Of a DNA stretch of 64,000 nt, positions 39,501 through 50,760 are shown piece after piece (position 1 is the first letter of the stretch; every line of letters begins with the position of its first letter). The stretch covers positions 17,850,648 through 17,914,647 of the forward strand of contig CM051000.1 in NCBI GenBank assembly GCA_027704905.1. Direction: 5' to 3'. Both the position numbers and the translations under genes were made by a program. The notes beneath the pieces were generated by a model. It worked only from the letters and a program-made list of their open reading frames with translations. It was not told where the DNA came from and made no database searches. This DNA comes from Muraenolepis orangiensis. Its lineage: Eukaryota; Chordata; Actinopteri; Gadiformes; Muraenolepididae.

Positions 39501-40374
39501 TTCTGAACAAGGGACCAACAGGCGTCAAGTGGAGAACCAAACAACTGCGTTTTGGAGAGACTGGTTGGTTGATCTGGAGGGTATGTCATACTTTTTCTCT
39601 ATTCAATACAGATATTTATGCTCAGTGCAATGATTTATTTGAGGTAATACCATTGTATTTTTATTTCATCACTTTCAATTTTGGATACTATGAATGTTGC
39701 TATAATATTAGTGTCACTGGGCACCTATCTATCTGAGCTGAATCATACAGGCTAATACTCCATCACGGCCACGACGCTCCTCAATGGAAAACCAAATACC
39801 AAAAAGAGATGGGGCGTCCCTCTGTACCTTCACGGGTCTCCTGAAGACTTACCTTTTCCGACCCCACCTCCTACACCCTAACTACTATGTCTTTACATGT
39901 TATTAATCCTTCTTGCACTTATCTTGGTAGAATTCTCTAGTACTATACTGCTATGCCTCCTTTGCACTGTAACTTGAAGTTTTTTGCCTATGTTTGCTTA
40001 TGGTTTTGCTATGCCTCCTTTGCACTGTAACTTGAATGTTTTTCCTCACTTGTAAGTCGCTTTGGATAAAAGCGTCTGCTAAATGAGTAAATGTAATTGT
40101 TATTGTTTGTTTCTGTTTTTCTTCTCCTTTAGGTGGAACTCGACGTATGTCCCTGGAGCAGGTTCTTGTGTTCGCTTCAGGGGCTGACAGCATCCCGCCC
40201 CTTGGCTTCAACCGCCAGCCCATCATTGAGTTCCTCCATGCCGATGAAGGGAACATTAGAAGTTTCCCTGAGGCCAACACGTGTGAGGTTATTCTGCGCC
40301 TGCCCCTGCACACTAACTACTCCTCGTTTGTGGAATACATGGAGTCGGGCATTAATGCCCGGGCTATGCCCTAA
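33581..40374 (+). CDS. HECT-type E3 ubiquitin ligase (G2E3-like), 12 exons, intact
   Basis: Exons: 33581-33609, 35644-36325, 36413-36492, 36728-36769, 36864-36921, 37205-37239, 37342-37401, 37935-38248, 38426-38604, 38765-38943, 39375-39580, 40133-40374. They sum to 2106 nt (701 codons plus stop) with all phases matching and no stop. Order: Pro/Ser-rich N-terminus; a fish HECT-family domain (WTHTFSCLPKPD, GIGKKELTFANN); a Cys/His finger (CLRCGEDYPLCDLEKHCGTC); a UIM at about 279-293 (DEDLALAVELSLQES); an acidic run; and a HECT domain from about 355. Catalytic Cys672 is in FPEANTCEVILRLP. Known: HECT ligases take ubiquitin on this Cys and pass it to substrates. The family is multicopy in teleosts. 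Context: it lies between inverted repeats next to a dead integrase gene, so it is probably mobile-element cargo or derived from one. The fewer-than-usual defects suggest a young or selected copy. Confidence 0.85.
33775..33815. repeat. 19-bp tandem repeat, three copies
   Basis: tcatttaggcctaactccg repeats in the first HECT intron (about 33756-33815). Confidence 0.9.
34298..34902. mobile_element. Foldback MITE with about 180-bp inverted arms
   Basis: Arms 34298-34486 and 34735-34902 are near-perfect inverses (outer gggcgtcttctcattaggaa; inner tgcacctagttggtt), with a GC-rich centre of about 250 bp. The flanks ctcgacat and ctcgacac suggest an 8-bp target duplication as for hAT elements. It lies in HECT intron 1. 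Confidence 0.82.
35644..36325 (+). CDS. HECT gene exon 2
   Basis: The largest coding exon. It begins SDARRLHQIQLTLTRILAD, passes a Pro/Ser-rich stretch, then GWRAMAKNKHKEMPWTHTFS to PLPMTVTEME. It joins in phase to exon 1 (MADNRSTNDS). Acceptor tttacag, donor GAG|gtagac. Confidence 0.85.
37935..40374 (+). CDS. HECT domain block (exons 8-12)
   Basis: Encodes NVVNVTRDSVLESAFRAFSR and GDGGPTREFLRLL (N-lobe start), GGKYRLIGVMLAVAVVHGG, the middle helices, then GTRRMSLEQVLVFASGADSI and the C-lobe with NTC (Cys672) and LPLHTNYSSFVEYM. All five exons are intact, with gt-ag borders. Confidence 0.88.
39740..40110 (+). mobile_element. LINE 3' end / SINE-type tail in HECT intron 11
   Basis: Contains tctcctgaagacttacctttt, a duplicated ctatgcctcctttgcactgt unit (about 39953 and 40009), and the standard teleost tail gtcgctttggataaaagcgt with ctgctaaatgagtaaatg. 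Confidence 0.75.
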
Positions 40375-40617
40375 ATGCCCTAAAGGTAGCCCGGTTGCAT
40401 TAGCTGAGGGGCCTATCCACATAGTGGATGAAGCCGCTTTGAAAGCAACAATTACACTGGAAAAAGGTGAAGTATTGGCCACAGAAAAGTTATCTGATTC
40501 AAATGTAGTCATGTTAACTAAAGCTACTTTACAACCTTGTGAAAAAAATTATAAGATTGACAAAAATCTTCTTATATGATATTATCAATGTTATAATTTC
40601 TTCACAAGGTTGTAATT
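40375..40617 (+). repeat. Inverted repeat partner of 30655-30800, with open frame
   Basis: Immediately after the HECT stop. The +1 frame stays open from inside exon 12 to 40579 and reads VDEAALKATITLEKGEVLA and SDSNVVMLTKATL. The same segment is reversed at 30655-30795. Confidence 0.8.
40531..40613. other. 83-bp hairpin, reverse twin of 30554-30633
   Basis: acaaccttgtgaa and ttcacaaggttgt form the ends; the loop is the reverse complement of that at 30554-30633. Confidence 0.9.
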
Positions 40618-41110
40618 GAAGGCTGGAATCCATAGCACGGTCGATTTTCGCTTCTAACAACCGCAACACTGCTTGCATGCTTTCCAATACACTCCATGTC
40701 TGTAAAAATGCCGCGGTGTACACATCTCTGAAGAACATCATGGAGTTCCTCAAAGCTACAGTGAAGGGAATCCAAATCCATTTGTGATGGTTGCGTTTCA
40801 TACTGATGTAATAGTTGCCGTAGTCGATCGTAGACAAGCTTTGCTGGTCATCCTGAGGACTATACACAAATACAAAATACGACTTTATTAGGATCCTGAA
40901 AAGATAATAGCTAGCATGCTGCGTAAATCAAATAGCCATTAATGTAATTCCCTCGAAGCACAGGCAGACACAAGTGGCTTTCTCATAACGGGGTTATTCC
41001 TCTTCGAATCCACCGTGAAAATTTTTGTCTAACATGATACTATGTTTGTCATTTTATACCGTTTGTTTATGTGTAGCATAAACAAATGGTATAAATGACA
41101 AACATAGTAT
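40617..41110 (-). repeat. Inverted copy of integrase exon 1 and leader
   Basis: The reverse complement of 28270-28740. It carries the integrase N-terminal exon (LDSLHC/MDLDSLHC, RQLLHQYETQPSQ types), the tagtcctcaggatgac junction and the tatcttttcaggatcctaat leader. It includes about 28 bases missing in the left copy. A short palindrome (gtttatgtgtagcataaac) lies near 41067-41090. Confidence 0.85.
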
Positions 41111-41273
41111 CATGTTAGACAAACAATAACATTCACAGCATGTGAGATGACTTTAGCAAAGTAATAAACGTAAAATAAATACAAACACAACAACATACCT
41201 TGTTGGCTGCATGCTCTGAAAACCTTACAACTTTATCAGAAAATACTTAAAATAACGGAGCTGTAAAAGTATC

Positions 41274-41456
<183 letters not shown>

Positions 41457-41465
41457 TGAACATGT

Positions 41466-42413
41466 AAAAGCTGCACTTACAATTAAGGTAGCCCTTAACA
41501 ATTAAAAAAATCATCTTTCAGCCACAACATTTAACATAAGCATAAATACTTACCTATCCTACTTACCTTACCTTTTCTTCCAATCTTAGAATTTCCGTTT
41601 TACGGGCCTACAGCCGATGTTATTTCGAGTCAAGTCGTTTGGACGTCCGGTCGAAGTAATACCATGCTAAGCTAGTGACCTCTCGTATTGAGTTCGGGGT
41701 TCCAAGCGAGCTAGAACATGAGCTGGACGCCCCACGGACCGCTGATTGGTCAGAGAGACTCGTCACAAGACTCGTCACGGCTGACTGACCCACACAGCAA
41801 CCCATTACCGTATCGCTACAATATTCATCCACCGCTTGGTCACGTGGGTCCAGGTCACGTTCACCGCCATCTCACTGCCAGAACGTATTCATCCGCCGCT
41901 TAGTTTAGTCTGCCATCTGATGTTAACATCTTTTAATGGTGAATTGCAACCATGGAGCAGTATCATGACCTACTGTAGTGTTATCAAAATCGATCAATAA
42001 AGTACATTAGACTCTCACTAATCATGCACCAAATTAATTCACGTTGTATATAAAAGCGCGATTCTAGCCCCCTCTAGCTGTGAAGACGTGACATAATTTG
42101 TCATCAATTTGGGCAAAATATTTTTTTTTTTGTTTAATTAATTTAAACCATAAGTTGGTGTCTGAAACGGTCCAAATTTAAATGTATGACTGTGCATAAC
42201 AAGAGGGTCAATATCTTGAACACACTTGCTCACTTCATACCCCTTGAGACTCCATTGACTGATTCGTCTCCACTTTGGCTCAAACAGGGACTCAGACACT
42301 ACACCCACAAGTAGCCTTGGACTGGAGGGAGATGACAATTAAAATGGGTCATAGGACAACGATGAAGATGTTGTTGGAAAGGTTTTGATCTGGAGAGTAA
42401 CATATGTCAGCTG
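41466..42413. repeat. Tandem duplication unit 1 (about 0.94 kb)
   Basis: Starts aaaagctgcacttacaatta and ends ggagagtaacatatgtcag. It contains the inverted terminal segment ctagccccctctagctgtga shared with 28190. Confidence 0.92.
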
Positions 42414-42417
42414 CACT

Positions 42418-43343
42418 AAAAGCTGCACTTACAATTAAGGTAGCCCTTAACAATTAAAAAAATCATCTTTCAGCCACAACATTTAACATAAGCATAAATA
42501 CTTACCTATCCTACTTACCTTACCTATACTTCCAATCTTAGGGTTTTACGGGCCTACAAATGATGTTATTTCGAGTCAAGTCGTTTGGACGTCCGGTCGA
42601 AGTAATAGCATGCTAAGCTAGTGACCTCTCGTATTGAGTTCGGGGTTCCAAGCGAGCTCGAACACGAGCTGGACGCCCCACGGACCGCTGATTGGTCAGA
42701 GAGACTCGTCACGGCTGACTGACCCACACAGCAACCCATTACCGGATCGCTACAGTATTCATCCGCCGCTTGGTCACGTGGGTCCAGGTCACGTTCACCG
42801 CCATCTCACTGCCAGAACGTATTCATCCGCCGCTTAGTTTAGTCTGCCATCTGATGTTAACATCTTTTAATGGTGAATTGCAACCATGGAGCAGTATCAT
42901 GACCTACTGTAGTGTTATCAAAATCGATCAATAAAGTACATTAGACTCACTAATCATGCACCAAATTAATTCACGTTGTATATAAAAGCGCGATTCTAGC
43001 CCCCTCTAGCTGTGAAGACGTGACATAATTTGTCATCAATTTGGGCAAAATAATTTTTTTTTTGTTTAATTAATTTAAACCATAAGTTGGTGTCTGAAAC
43101 GGTCCAAATTTAAATGTATGACTGTGCATAACAAGAGGGTCAATATCTTGAACACACTTGCTCACTTCATACCCCTTGAGACTCCATTGACTGATTCGTC
43201 TCCACTTTGGCTCAAACAGGGACTCAGACACTACACCCACAAGTAGCCTTGGACTGGAGGGAGATGACAATTAAAATGGGTCATAGGACAACGATGAAGA
43301 TGTTGTTGGAAAGGTTTTGATCTGGAGAGTAACATATGTCAGT
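42418..43343. repeat. Tandem duplication unit 2 (about 0.93 kb)
   Basis: Nearly identical to 41466-42413, with small indels (for example, one of two neighbouring actcgtcac copies lost). Confidence 0.92.
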
Positions 43344-44420
43344 GTGAAAGGTGTGGGGGATTCCTGCTGCTCAGGGCTGCCCTTTGAAGCTGGAACCTGG
43401 GTTACCTTTGAAGGCTCACAGGGAAGCCAGATAACTACATGCTACAGACATGGGATCAACAGTTTGGAAAGCTCTTGACCTGAGAGAAGAAGGTACCATG
43501 ACTTACTGATCAAATCATTATTTACAGCCCCCATCACACCTCTGGCAACCCCACTGCTGCTGCCCCCCGCCCCTACGCACACACACACACACAACAGGAA
43601 AGCACCTGGCCCAGACGGAATTACCCCCTCCTGTCTTAAGGCCTGCGCTTCACCCATCCTATATTTCATTTGTGTTCCCATTTCTGTCACTCTTGACCTA
43701 TCATGTGTAGTCTCTCGGGCCGACATAAGATGAGGACTGTCTAGGGTAGGCCTATTACCACTGCTGCAGCTATGGTGTCCTGACTTTAAAACTGGACTCA
43801 AGTCAAACAATCTTTTACCATGGACAATAATAGTCCATGTGCTTTGAAAATGACTTTAACAATATGGTTCAATAGGGCCCACTTAAGAATCAAAAAATGT
43901 TCGTGGCCCACATTCAACCAACAATAGGGAGGCTAAATAAAGTTCTCTTTTTATGTTAATTAGAAAAGGAGCTGGCCATCAGTAACAAACAAAATAAAGT
44001 AAAAAGTGAGAGGCTGTCTGCAATTAATAACCATTTCATTCAGAACACACATTGGAATTAGAAAAGGAGCTGGTCATCAGTAACAAACAGACAGGCAAAA
44101 CTAAAAAGTGAGGGGCTGCAAGTCGCAAACCCCCCCCCCCCCCATCAGCTCCGTGGATGTAGAATAAGCAACCGGTCCGGTTGCATGGATTTACCGTAAA
44201 GGTGAGAATACGCGCGCATTCAAAATTGAGGAGCGGCTGATTTGCCCAAGAATTTGCGAGTGGCGGCTCACTTGTGACCATCCCAATGCACTTTAAACAC
44301 TAACTGCAGAATATCAGTGCTCTGTGGAAATAGTCTAATTAATAATTAATGATAATAATTATTCATTAATAATTATTGAATTGCCACAACAAATCAGATA
44401 AATAGATAGTGGGAATAATA
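43344..44420. other. No gene seen; repeats
   Basis: A direct repeat of aaaaggagctgg(c/t)catcagtaac occurs at about 43963 and 44059. There is a poly-C tract at 44130-44144 and an AT-rich inverted stretch near 44335-44385. Confidence 0.5.
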
Positions 44421-44751
44421 GGCCTATATCACACTTCCTGCTTCCGGAGCCGTGAGCAGTGTACTCTTTCTTCCGGTAGTTACCCCAGATACGTGACAAA
44501 CTGTGGCCGCCTCCCCTCCTCTCTGTTATTGTAATGTACCGGCTGCTCAACGTCTAAACAAAGACAGCCGTACCTCAGTTTACACCATTTACCCAAAGAC
44601 AAACTCCTCCGCAAGTCTTGTGTGAGGCTGATAAGGAGGATGAAGGTCCCTCGTTTCATGTTCTCAGGAGTAGCGCGTATGTCTGCAGTTTGCACTTTGA
44701 CAAGGAGAGCATATGCGTCTCGAAAAGTGGGCGGAATAGGCTAATAATGTC

Positions 44752-44940
44752 GGGTATGTGCATGATTAAAAGCACTGGTCCTGACCCCCACACACACTCC
44801 ATCTCTCATCCGAATAGAGCCACATAATGTCGGGTATGTGTGTGATTAAAAGCACTGGTCCTGACCCCCACACACACTCCATCTCTCATCCGAATAGAGC
44901 CACATATTGTCGGGTATGTGTGTGATTTAAAGCACTGGTC
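44752..44940. repeat. 76-bp tandem repeat, 2.5 copies
   Basis: The unit with gtcgggtatgtgtgtgatta and cacactccatctctcatccg repeats from 44752. The related element at 54380-54490 has fewer copies. Confidence 0.9.
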
Positions 44941-45144
44941 CCAAGTAGGGCTGGGCGATACGGACCAAACCCCGGAATTTTTAGGCTGCATCGCGATATA
45001 CGATATATATCGTTTTTTTATACAAATTCGGTTTTAACTCAATGCCACAAGTATGTCACAAGCACATTTATTTTAAGACAACTCATATTCACAAGAATAA
45101 CAGGCATTCCCTTTTAGAAAATATACAGCTGCACACTACATATT

Positions 45145-48100
45145 AATAATAATAATAATAATACATTTTATTTGATGGCGCCTTTCAAGACACCCAAGGT
45201 CACCTTACATAGAGTAAAAGCATAAAATAACAAATAATAATAATTATAAAACATCAAACATTATAAAGATAAAACCAAAACATCGACCTAAAAAAAACAA
45301 GTGTAGTGTACAGTGACCAGTCAGAGTGAGTATGCCAGTTTGAACAGGTGGGTTTTGAGTTTGGATTTGAATGTTTCGATGGAATCTGACTGTCTTATGT
45401 GTGGGGGGAGGGAGTTCCATAGTCTGGGTGCCGAGCAGCTGAAAGCTCGGGCACCCATGGTACTAAGGCGTGGTGTGGGGATGGTGAGTAGTCCAGCAGA
45501 GGTTGAGCGGGGGGGCTGTATTCTTGGAGGAGGTCGCAGAGGTAAGTAGGGGCTAGATGGTGGAGAGCTTTGTATGTGAGGAGGAGGTTTTTGTAGTGGA
45601 TGCGGTATTGTACCGGGAGCCAGTGAAGTTGGATGAGAATAGGAGTGATGTGGTCAGACGATTTGGTGCGGGTGGTGATCCGGGCGGCCGAGTTCTGAAT
45701 AATTTGCAGTCTGTTGATGAGTTTGGCGGGGAGTCCGGTGAGGAGGGCATTGCAGTAGTCGAGGCGGGAAGTGACAAATGAGTGAACTAGGATTTCGGTG
45801 CTGAATAGTGATGGGCGGAGTCTGGAGATGTTTCGGAGATGGAAGAAGGCAGTCCGGGTGATGTTTCGAATGTGAGGTGCAAATGAGAGGGTGCTGTCCA
45901 GAATGACGCCGAGGTTCTTGACTTGGGGGGAGAAGGGTACAGGGAAACCGTCGATGATGATGGGTGGGGCTGGGGTGTGTTGTGATTTGGTGAGGTTGGA
46001 TTTGGAGCCGATGAGCAGGGCCTCGGTTTTATTGCTATTAAGCTTCAGGAAGTTCCTGCTCATCCAGCTCCGGATGTCTTCCATGGTGGCGGTGGGTTTG
46101 GAGAAGATGTAGACCTGTGTGTCATCGGCATAGCAGTGAAAGTGGATCCCATGAAGACGGAGGATTGTGCCCAGGGGGAGGAGGTAGATGATGAAGAGGA
46201 GTGGACCCAAGACTGACCCCTGGGGGACACCCAGTGAGACACCCGAACACCCAGACCTGTGGTCCCTTAGTTGCACAAATTGTTGGCGGTCGGTGAGGTA
46301 TGATGTAAACCAGCAGAGTGCAGCACCAGTGATCCCAATGCCAGCCAGGCGGTCCAGGAGTAGTGTGTGGGAGATAGTGTCGAATGCTGCGCTGAGGTCG
46401 AGGAGGATGAGAATGGTAAGAAGTCCGGAGTCAGAGGAGGTCGTTAGTGATTTTAACCAGGGCTGTTTCAGTGCTATGTTTTGGACGGAAACCGGATTGG
46501 AAAGGTTCATGAAGGTTGTTTGTGTCGAGGTGGGACTGTAATTGTGTGGCAACCACCCTTTCAAGTGTTTTGGAGATGAAGGGGAGGTTGGAGATGGGTC
46601 GGTAAAGGTTAAGGTCAGTTGGGTCAGCATCGGGTTTTTCGACGGCCTGTAGCTTTAAGCTGGCGTAGGTGAAGGGTGAACCAGGGAGCAGTGTGAGTGA
46701 ATGAGACTGAGCGGGTTTTCAGGGGAGCCAGGGTCTTGAGGGCAGAGGAGAGACAGTTATTATAGTGAGTGACCAGGTCAGCAGGGGAGGATGCTGAGGG
46801 AGGGCTGGGGTAGGAGCTGATCAGGGTGGAGAGATCTGTGGTGTTGATGCGATTGATGTTTCTGAAGGAGATGATCCGTTGTTCCTTGATTTTGTGTGGG
46901 ATGCGAATGTCAAACAGTACAGCTTTGTGGTCAGAAATGGGGAAATGGTTGGTGGGAGTAATGTCAGTGCAGCAGATTAAGTCCAGTATGTGGCCTTTGT
47001 TATGGGTTGGGAGGTTGACATATTGTGTGATAGAGAGACAGTCCAGGAGTGATGTGAAGTCCTTCGCAGGGATACTGGAAGGGTTGTCAATGTGGATGTT
47101 AAAATCGCCGAGGAGGATAACAGTGGGGGACATTGCACATACAGTTGTTAATAGTGATGAGAATTCATTGAGGAAAACAGCGGAGGGTTTTGGAGGCCTG
47201 TAGATGATAACAATGATGGTGTGTTTTGGGCCGGTGAGTTTTACAGCTAAACATTCAAAAGAGGAGTGATGGGGGACAGTGACAGCAGTGACTTTGATGT
47301 TATCACGGTGGAGAGCGAGGAGAAGGAGAGCGAGACCGCACCCCCTCCCTGTAGCATGGGGTTTACTAATAAAATAAAAACCCGGTGGAGCAGTCTCATT
47401 TAGCTGGGAAAAGTCGTTAGGCTGTTGCCAAGTCTCAGTGAGGCATAAAATGTCCAGCTTACGGTCAGCAATAAAGTCAGCGATCAGCAGAGCCTTGTTA
47501 CTGAGGGATCTGATGTTCAGCAGACAGAGATTCAGACAGGTGAGTGGTGTGTATGTGGTTGCTTTGAGCAGGGGGGACAATACATTGTGATTGACAGGAC
47601 GGGCAGTGCGGGGGGGGGGCGGGGCTCAGTGGACCAGAAGGAGCGGATGCTCGCGTTGCTGCTGCGTTGACTGCACTGAAAGTTCCGTCCAGAGCTGTGG
47701 ATGTATCTCGGTCGTTTGAGAATGTAGTGGTGGTGAGCATGCTGTGGTGGAGGGGTCGTGGAGAAGGTCCGGAGACGCAACATCTCCGCCACCGAGTAAC
47801 GGAGCGGCAGAGCTGCACTCGTCAGAACAAGACACAGCGCAATCCAGAGGAACAGGTTAAAAATCTACATGATGTAAGATGGTCAGCGACGTAGTCCAGC
47901 GGTAGATGGTCCAGGTGATGAAGCCACGGTACCAAGCAGAGGAATGGAGCGTGCAAGTTGTAGCTTCGCTGGAGACGGGGGAACAGCTGAGCGACACCGG
48001 GGATTAGCAGCAGGCTAGCAGCGTCCTCCGTGTTGACGGCAATCCGTGGGCGCAGGTAAGCGTCCAGGAGAGCTGGCAAGGTGGCAGCGGGCCAGTCGGA

Positions 48101-48450
48101 GCAGGCTATCCGGCCACAGAGTGCGGAGAGGAGTCCCAGGAGTCCCGTGCAGGTGAGCCTTGTGTCGGCAAAGCTAGCCCAGAGGCTAACCAGTGGCGAG
48201 GCAGTTGCAGCTGCTAATGCTGGTTGTTGTATGTCTGGATTGTTTGGAGGCAGACAGCAGGATAACAGTGCCGGCCAAGCATTAGCGTCGATGGAGTTGA
48301 TCAAGAGTAGACTAGGATCAGAGACAGAGACAGAGCGGCAGCCAGAATGCGCCAGCGTGTGCTATCTCATTAATATGTTTGACAACCATGTCTCCACGCA
48401 TGGATGGCGCTTATGAGTTCATCCAAATCATAAAGCCGTCAGACTATACT
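45145..48450 (-). mobile_element. CR1/L2-group LINE, nearly full length, broken
   Basis: Minus strand: a leader/ORF1-like part (48300-47600), an endonuclease frame (47560-46630: LNLCLLNIRSLSNKA, LCLTETW, LLGDFNIHIDN, ISDHKAVLF), then the RT frame (46500-45395: LILLDLSAAFDTISH, GVPQGSVLGPLLF, CYADDTQVY, LDYCNALLTGLP, QLHWLPVQYRI). An internal loss and frameshift separate the EN and RT frames near 46440-46640. A (taa)n-type tail lies at the left end. The sequence at 54690 is an empty site. Confidence 0.87.
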
Positions 48451-48572
48451 ACATATACTACAATATTAACACGTAAATGAAAAGGTACATTGAAATAATC
48501 AAAATCCATCAAATAAATCGCCTATATTATATACATAGGCATACCTCTGCTTCTACACAAAATCACCTTCGT

Positions 48573-48754
48573 TATTCAAGATTCAAGATTCAAGATGACT
48601 GTATTTATCCCGAGGGAAATTAAGGTGCAACAGTTGAGACAGGGGGAATAAATGCACACAAAGTATACTAATACCTAAAAACTAAATTACAACAAAATAA
48701 ACGAAACTAGTATAAACAAAATATAACTAAATGAAATCTAAATGTATGTGTTAT
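48573..48754 (-). mobile_element. LINE 3'-end fragment (CR1/L2 group)
   Basis: Reverse of the 3' end seen at 53945-54033 (ccctcgggataaat, cttgaatcttgaa). The empty site is at about 54799. Confidence 0.85.
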
Positions 48755-49601
48755 ATGGCGATATATCCAGATAGAGCCACAAGACACAATGTCGGGGAAT
48801 TGTATGATTCGGATTTAGACTTCTTCACTGTAGAGTGTTCATTCACTAGTTGAACCACATCATCTGGACCCACTTTTGGAAGGTTATGCAGCGATGTTGT
48901 CCAGCGATAACTGTCCACCATGGTGAATGCATTAACCAGAACTTGGGATACACTGCTTCAGCGATTTTTAACGGGTACTTCCGGCGTTCTAATCTAACGT
49001 GATATAGGCCTAACAGGCCACACAAGATCTTGCATATTCCAGGTTGTGGTTGAAGGTGTCGTAGGTTGGCTCCTAAGGACAGCACTGCAGGGTCAGGAAG
49101 GGGTCCTACAAACACAAGTAACAGGAACCATTCATCAGTCAATTAAATCAGTAAAGCACCATCTAACCAGGTTTTAATATTATGCCCATGTTCTAAAAAA
49201 AACAACAACTACACAATAAGTGATGAAATTAATAAAAATTATAAACATACCTGCATAGGCTCGATACAGCGTAGATTTGACACTGCTGCGTCCAGGAGCC
49301 TTAGGCTTCCGGACCACAAGTTCATCCGTGGGTTCCGGACGTATCCCCTGGAATGACACAAAAAGAAAATGGATGCTGTTGCAAGTTTCAGAGAATATCG
49401 GGATAATTCAACACGCAAGTCATATTGTACATCCTCTTCAGGGAACTGCTGCTTTGAGAAATAGAGGGAAACTCCATGCAAATGTATACACTTTAAGTGA
49501 TGTGTTGGTCTTGCGAGTCTTAAATGCTAGAATCTTAAACATCTTTGAGTAGTCTATACAGTATGTATAGCTATATCTGAGGGATCCAGACAAAACATAC
49601 C

Positions 49602-49794
49602 TGTGTCCTTGGTCGGTGCCATGACTGAATCTCACTGGTGCAGGCCAGTGGTGTTTGCACACTTTTCACCCCCATGGTGCTGTAGTGAGCCGTCTGGAAT
49701 AGGAGTGCGACCACGTGATTACACAACACCTTTCCAGCAGCACACAAACAGGAGCATCCATTTAACTGCACGGGTGTAACTGCACGCAGCACAA
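49602..49794 (-). CDS. SWIM zinc-finger exon
   Basis: Reads IVLRAVTPVQLNGCSCLCAA with CNHVVALLFQTAHYS and SEIQSWHRPRTQ. The C-x-C ... C-x-H pattern is that of a SWIM finger. Open throughout. Confidence 0.8.
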
Positions 49795-50539
49795 TCTAGA
49801 AATGGAGAACAAAAAAAAATAATTTGAACAAAAAATGAGAGAATCTGCAACAGCAGACATGGAACAAAAAACAGAAACTGCAACAGCAGTTATGGAGCAG
49901 GAAAGAGTATTTGCAACAGCAACAAGAAACAAAATACTGAACATGCACCTGAACATGTGCAGGTCTGAAACCATTCTCTCCACTACACACATTTGAGGTA
50001 TTGTCTGGGTCCTAAATGTAAATCTGATGTGTAAATCCAAAAGTGACCAGAGAGATTGATGTATACATGATGTCCTATTGATACACAAAAGACTGCGGAA
50101 AGCGAGTTAAGCATGTTGATGTGTAGGGGCTAGAGCATGATTTTGGACTCATTCTTAACATTGTAACCTGTAGGGTGTGAGGCTCGTCATTTTTCCGCAT
50201 AGAACGGTAGCAGCTCGCCTGCACTACCACTTCCTCACTCACTAAATCTGACACTGCAGTAAGGGGGGGGGGGGGGGTAAAGATTATCACATCATACAGC
50301 ATTATGTCTGAGACTTTTTGGTTTAACCACATATAACTTAACCTTATCATGTGGTTCTTAAATTGCCGCAACGGCATTTCAGAACACTAGCTAGTTAGTA
50401 AAGTCACTTTCAGAAACGATTTTCAACATTGCAAACACACTTTTCCACCGAATATTTTCATGCACGCTAGCTAGAGAGCCAAGAGCTTCGCCATAGCTCT
50501 TGGGTCGTCAGGTAAAGGTTTATGAACCACTTATACACC

Positions 50540-50760
50540 ATAATATATATATATATATACCATTATACAGCGAATAGATACCGTTCTCTGTCTGTAGTTG
50601 AACTTATCTGACACACTGGTCATTTTCATTAAACCTTACAAGCTAGCAAGGTAGCGGTGACACAACAGAATCTAAGCACTCTGTATATATATATATAGAG
50701 AGAACGGTATCCATTATTCGGTGTGTGTATATATATATATATATATACCATTATACACCG
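50540..50760. repeat. Duplicated TA-rich segment
   Basis: A stretch with ccattatacaccgaatggat and aacttatctgacacactggtc occurs twice (about 50556-50680 and 50748-50860), separated by tatata runs. Confidence 0.75.

Larger units (their letters stand above)
44421..49010. mobile_element. Non-autonomous ISL2EU-like element with two LINE insertions
   Basis: Ends ggcctatatcac ... gtgatataggcc form imperfect inverted repeats of about 65 bp that share cttccgg and gcagtgta blocks. Left part: a broken THAP-finger exon on + (SFHVLRSSAYVCSLHFDKES, 44640-44740). Right part: the first SWIM-gene exon on the minus strand (near 48840-48930). Removing the LINEs at 45145-48450 and 48573-48754 leaves about 1.1 kb, matching the element at 54044-55067. 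Confidence 0.8.
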
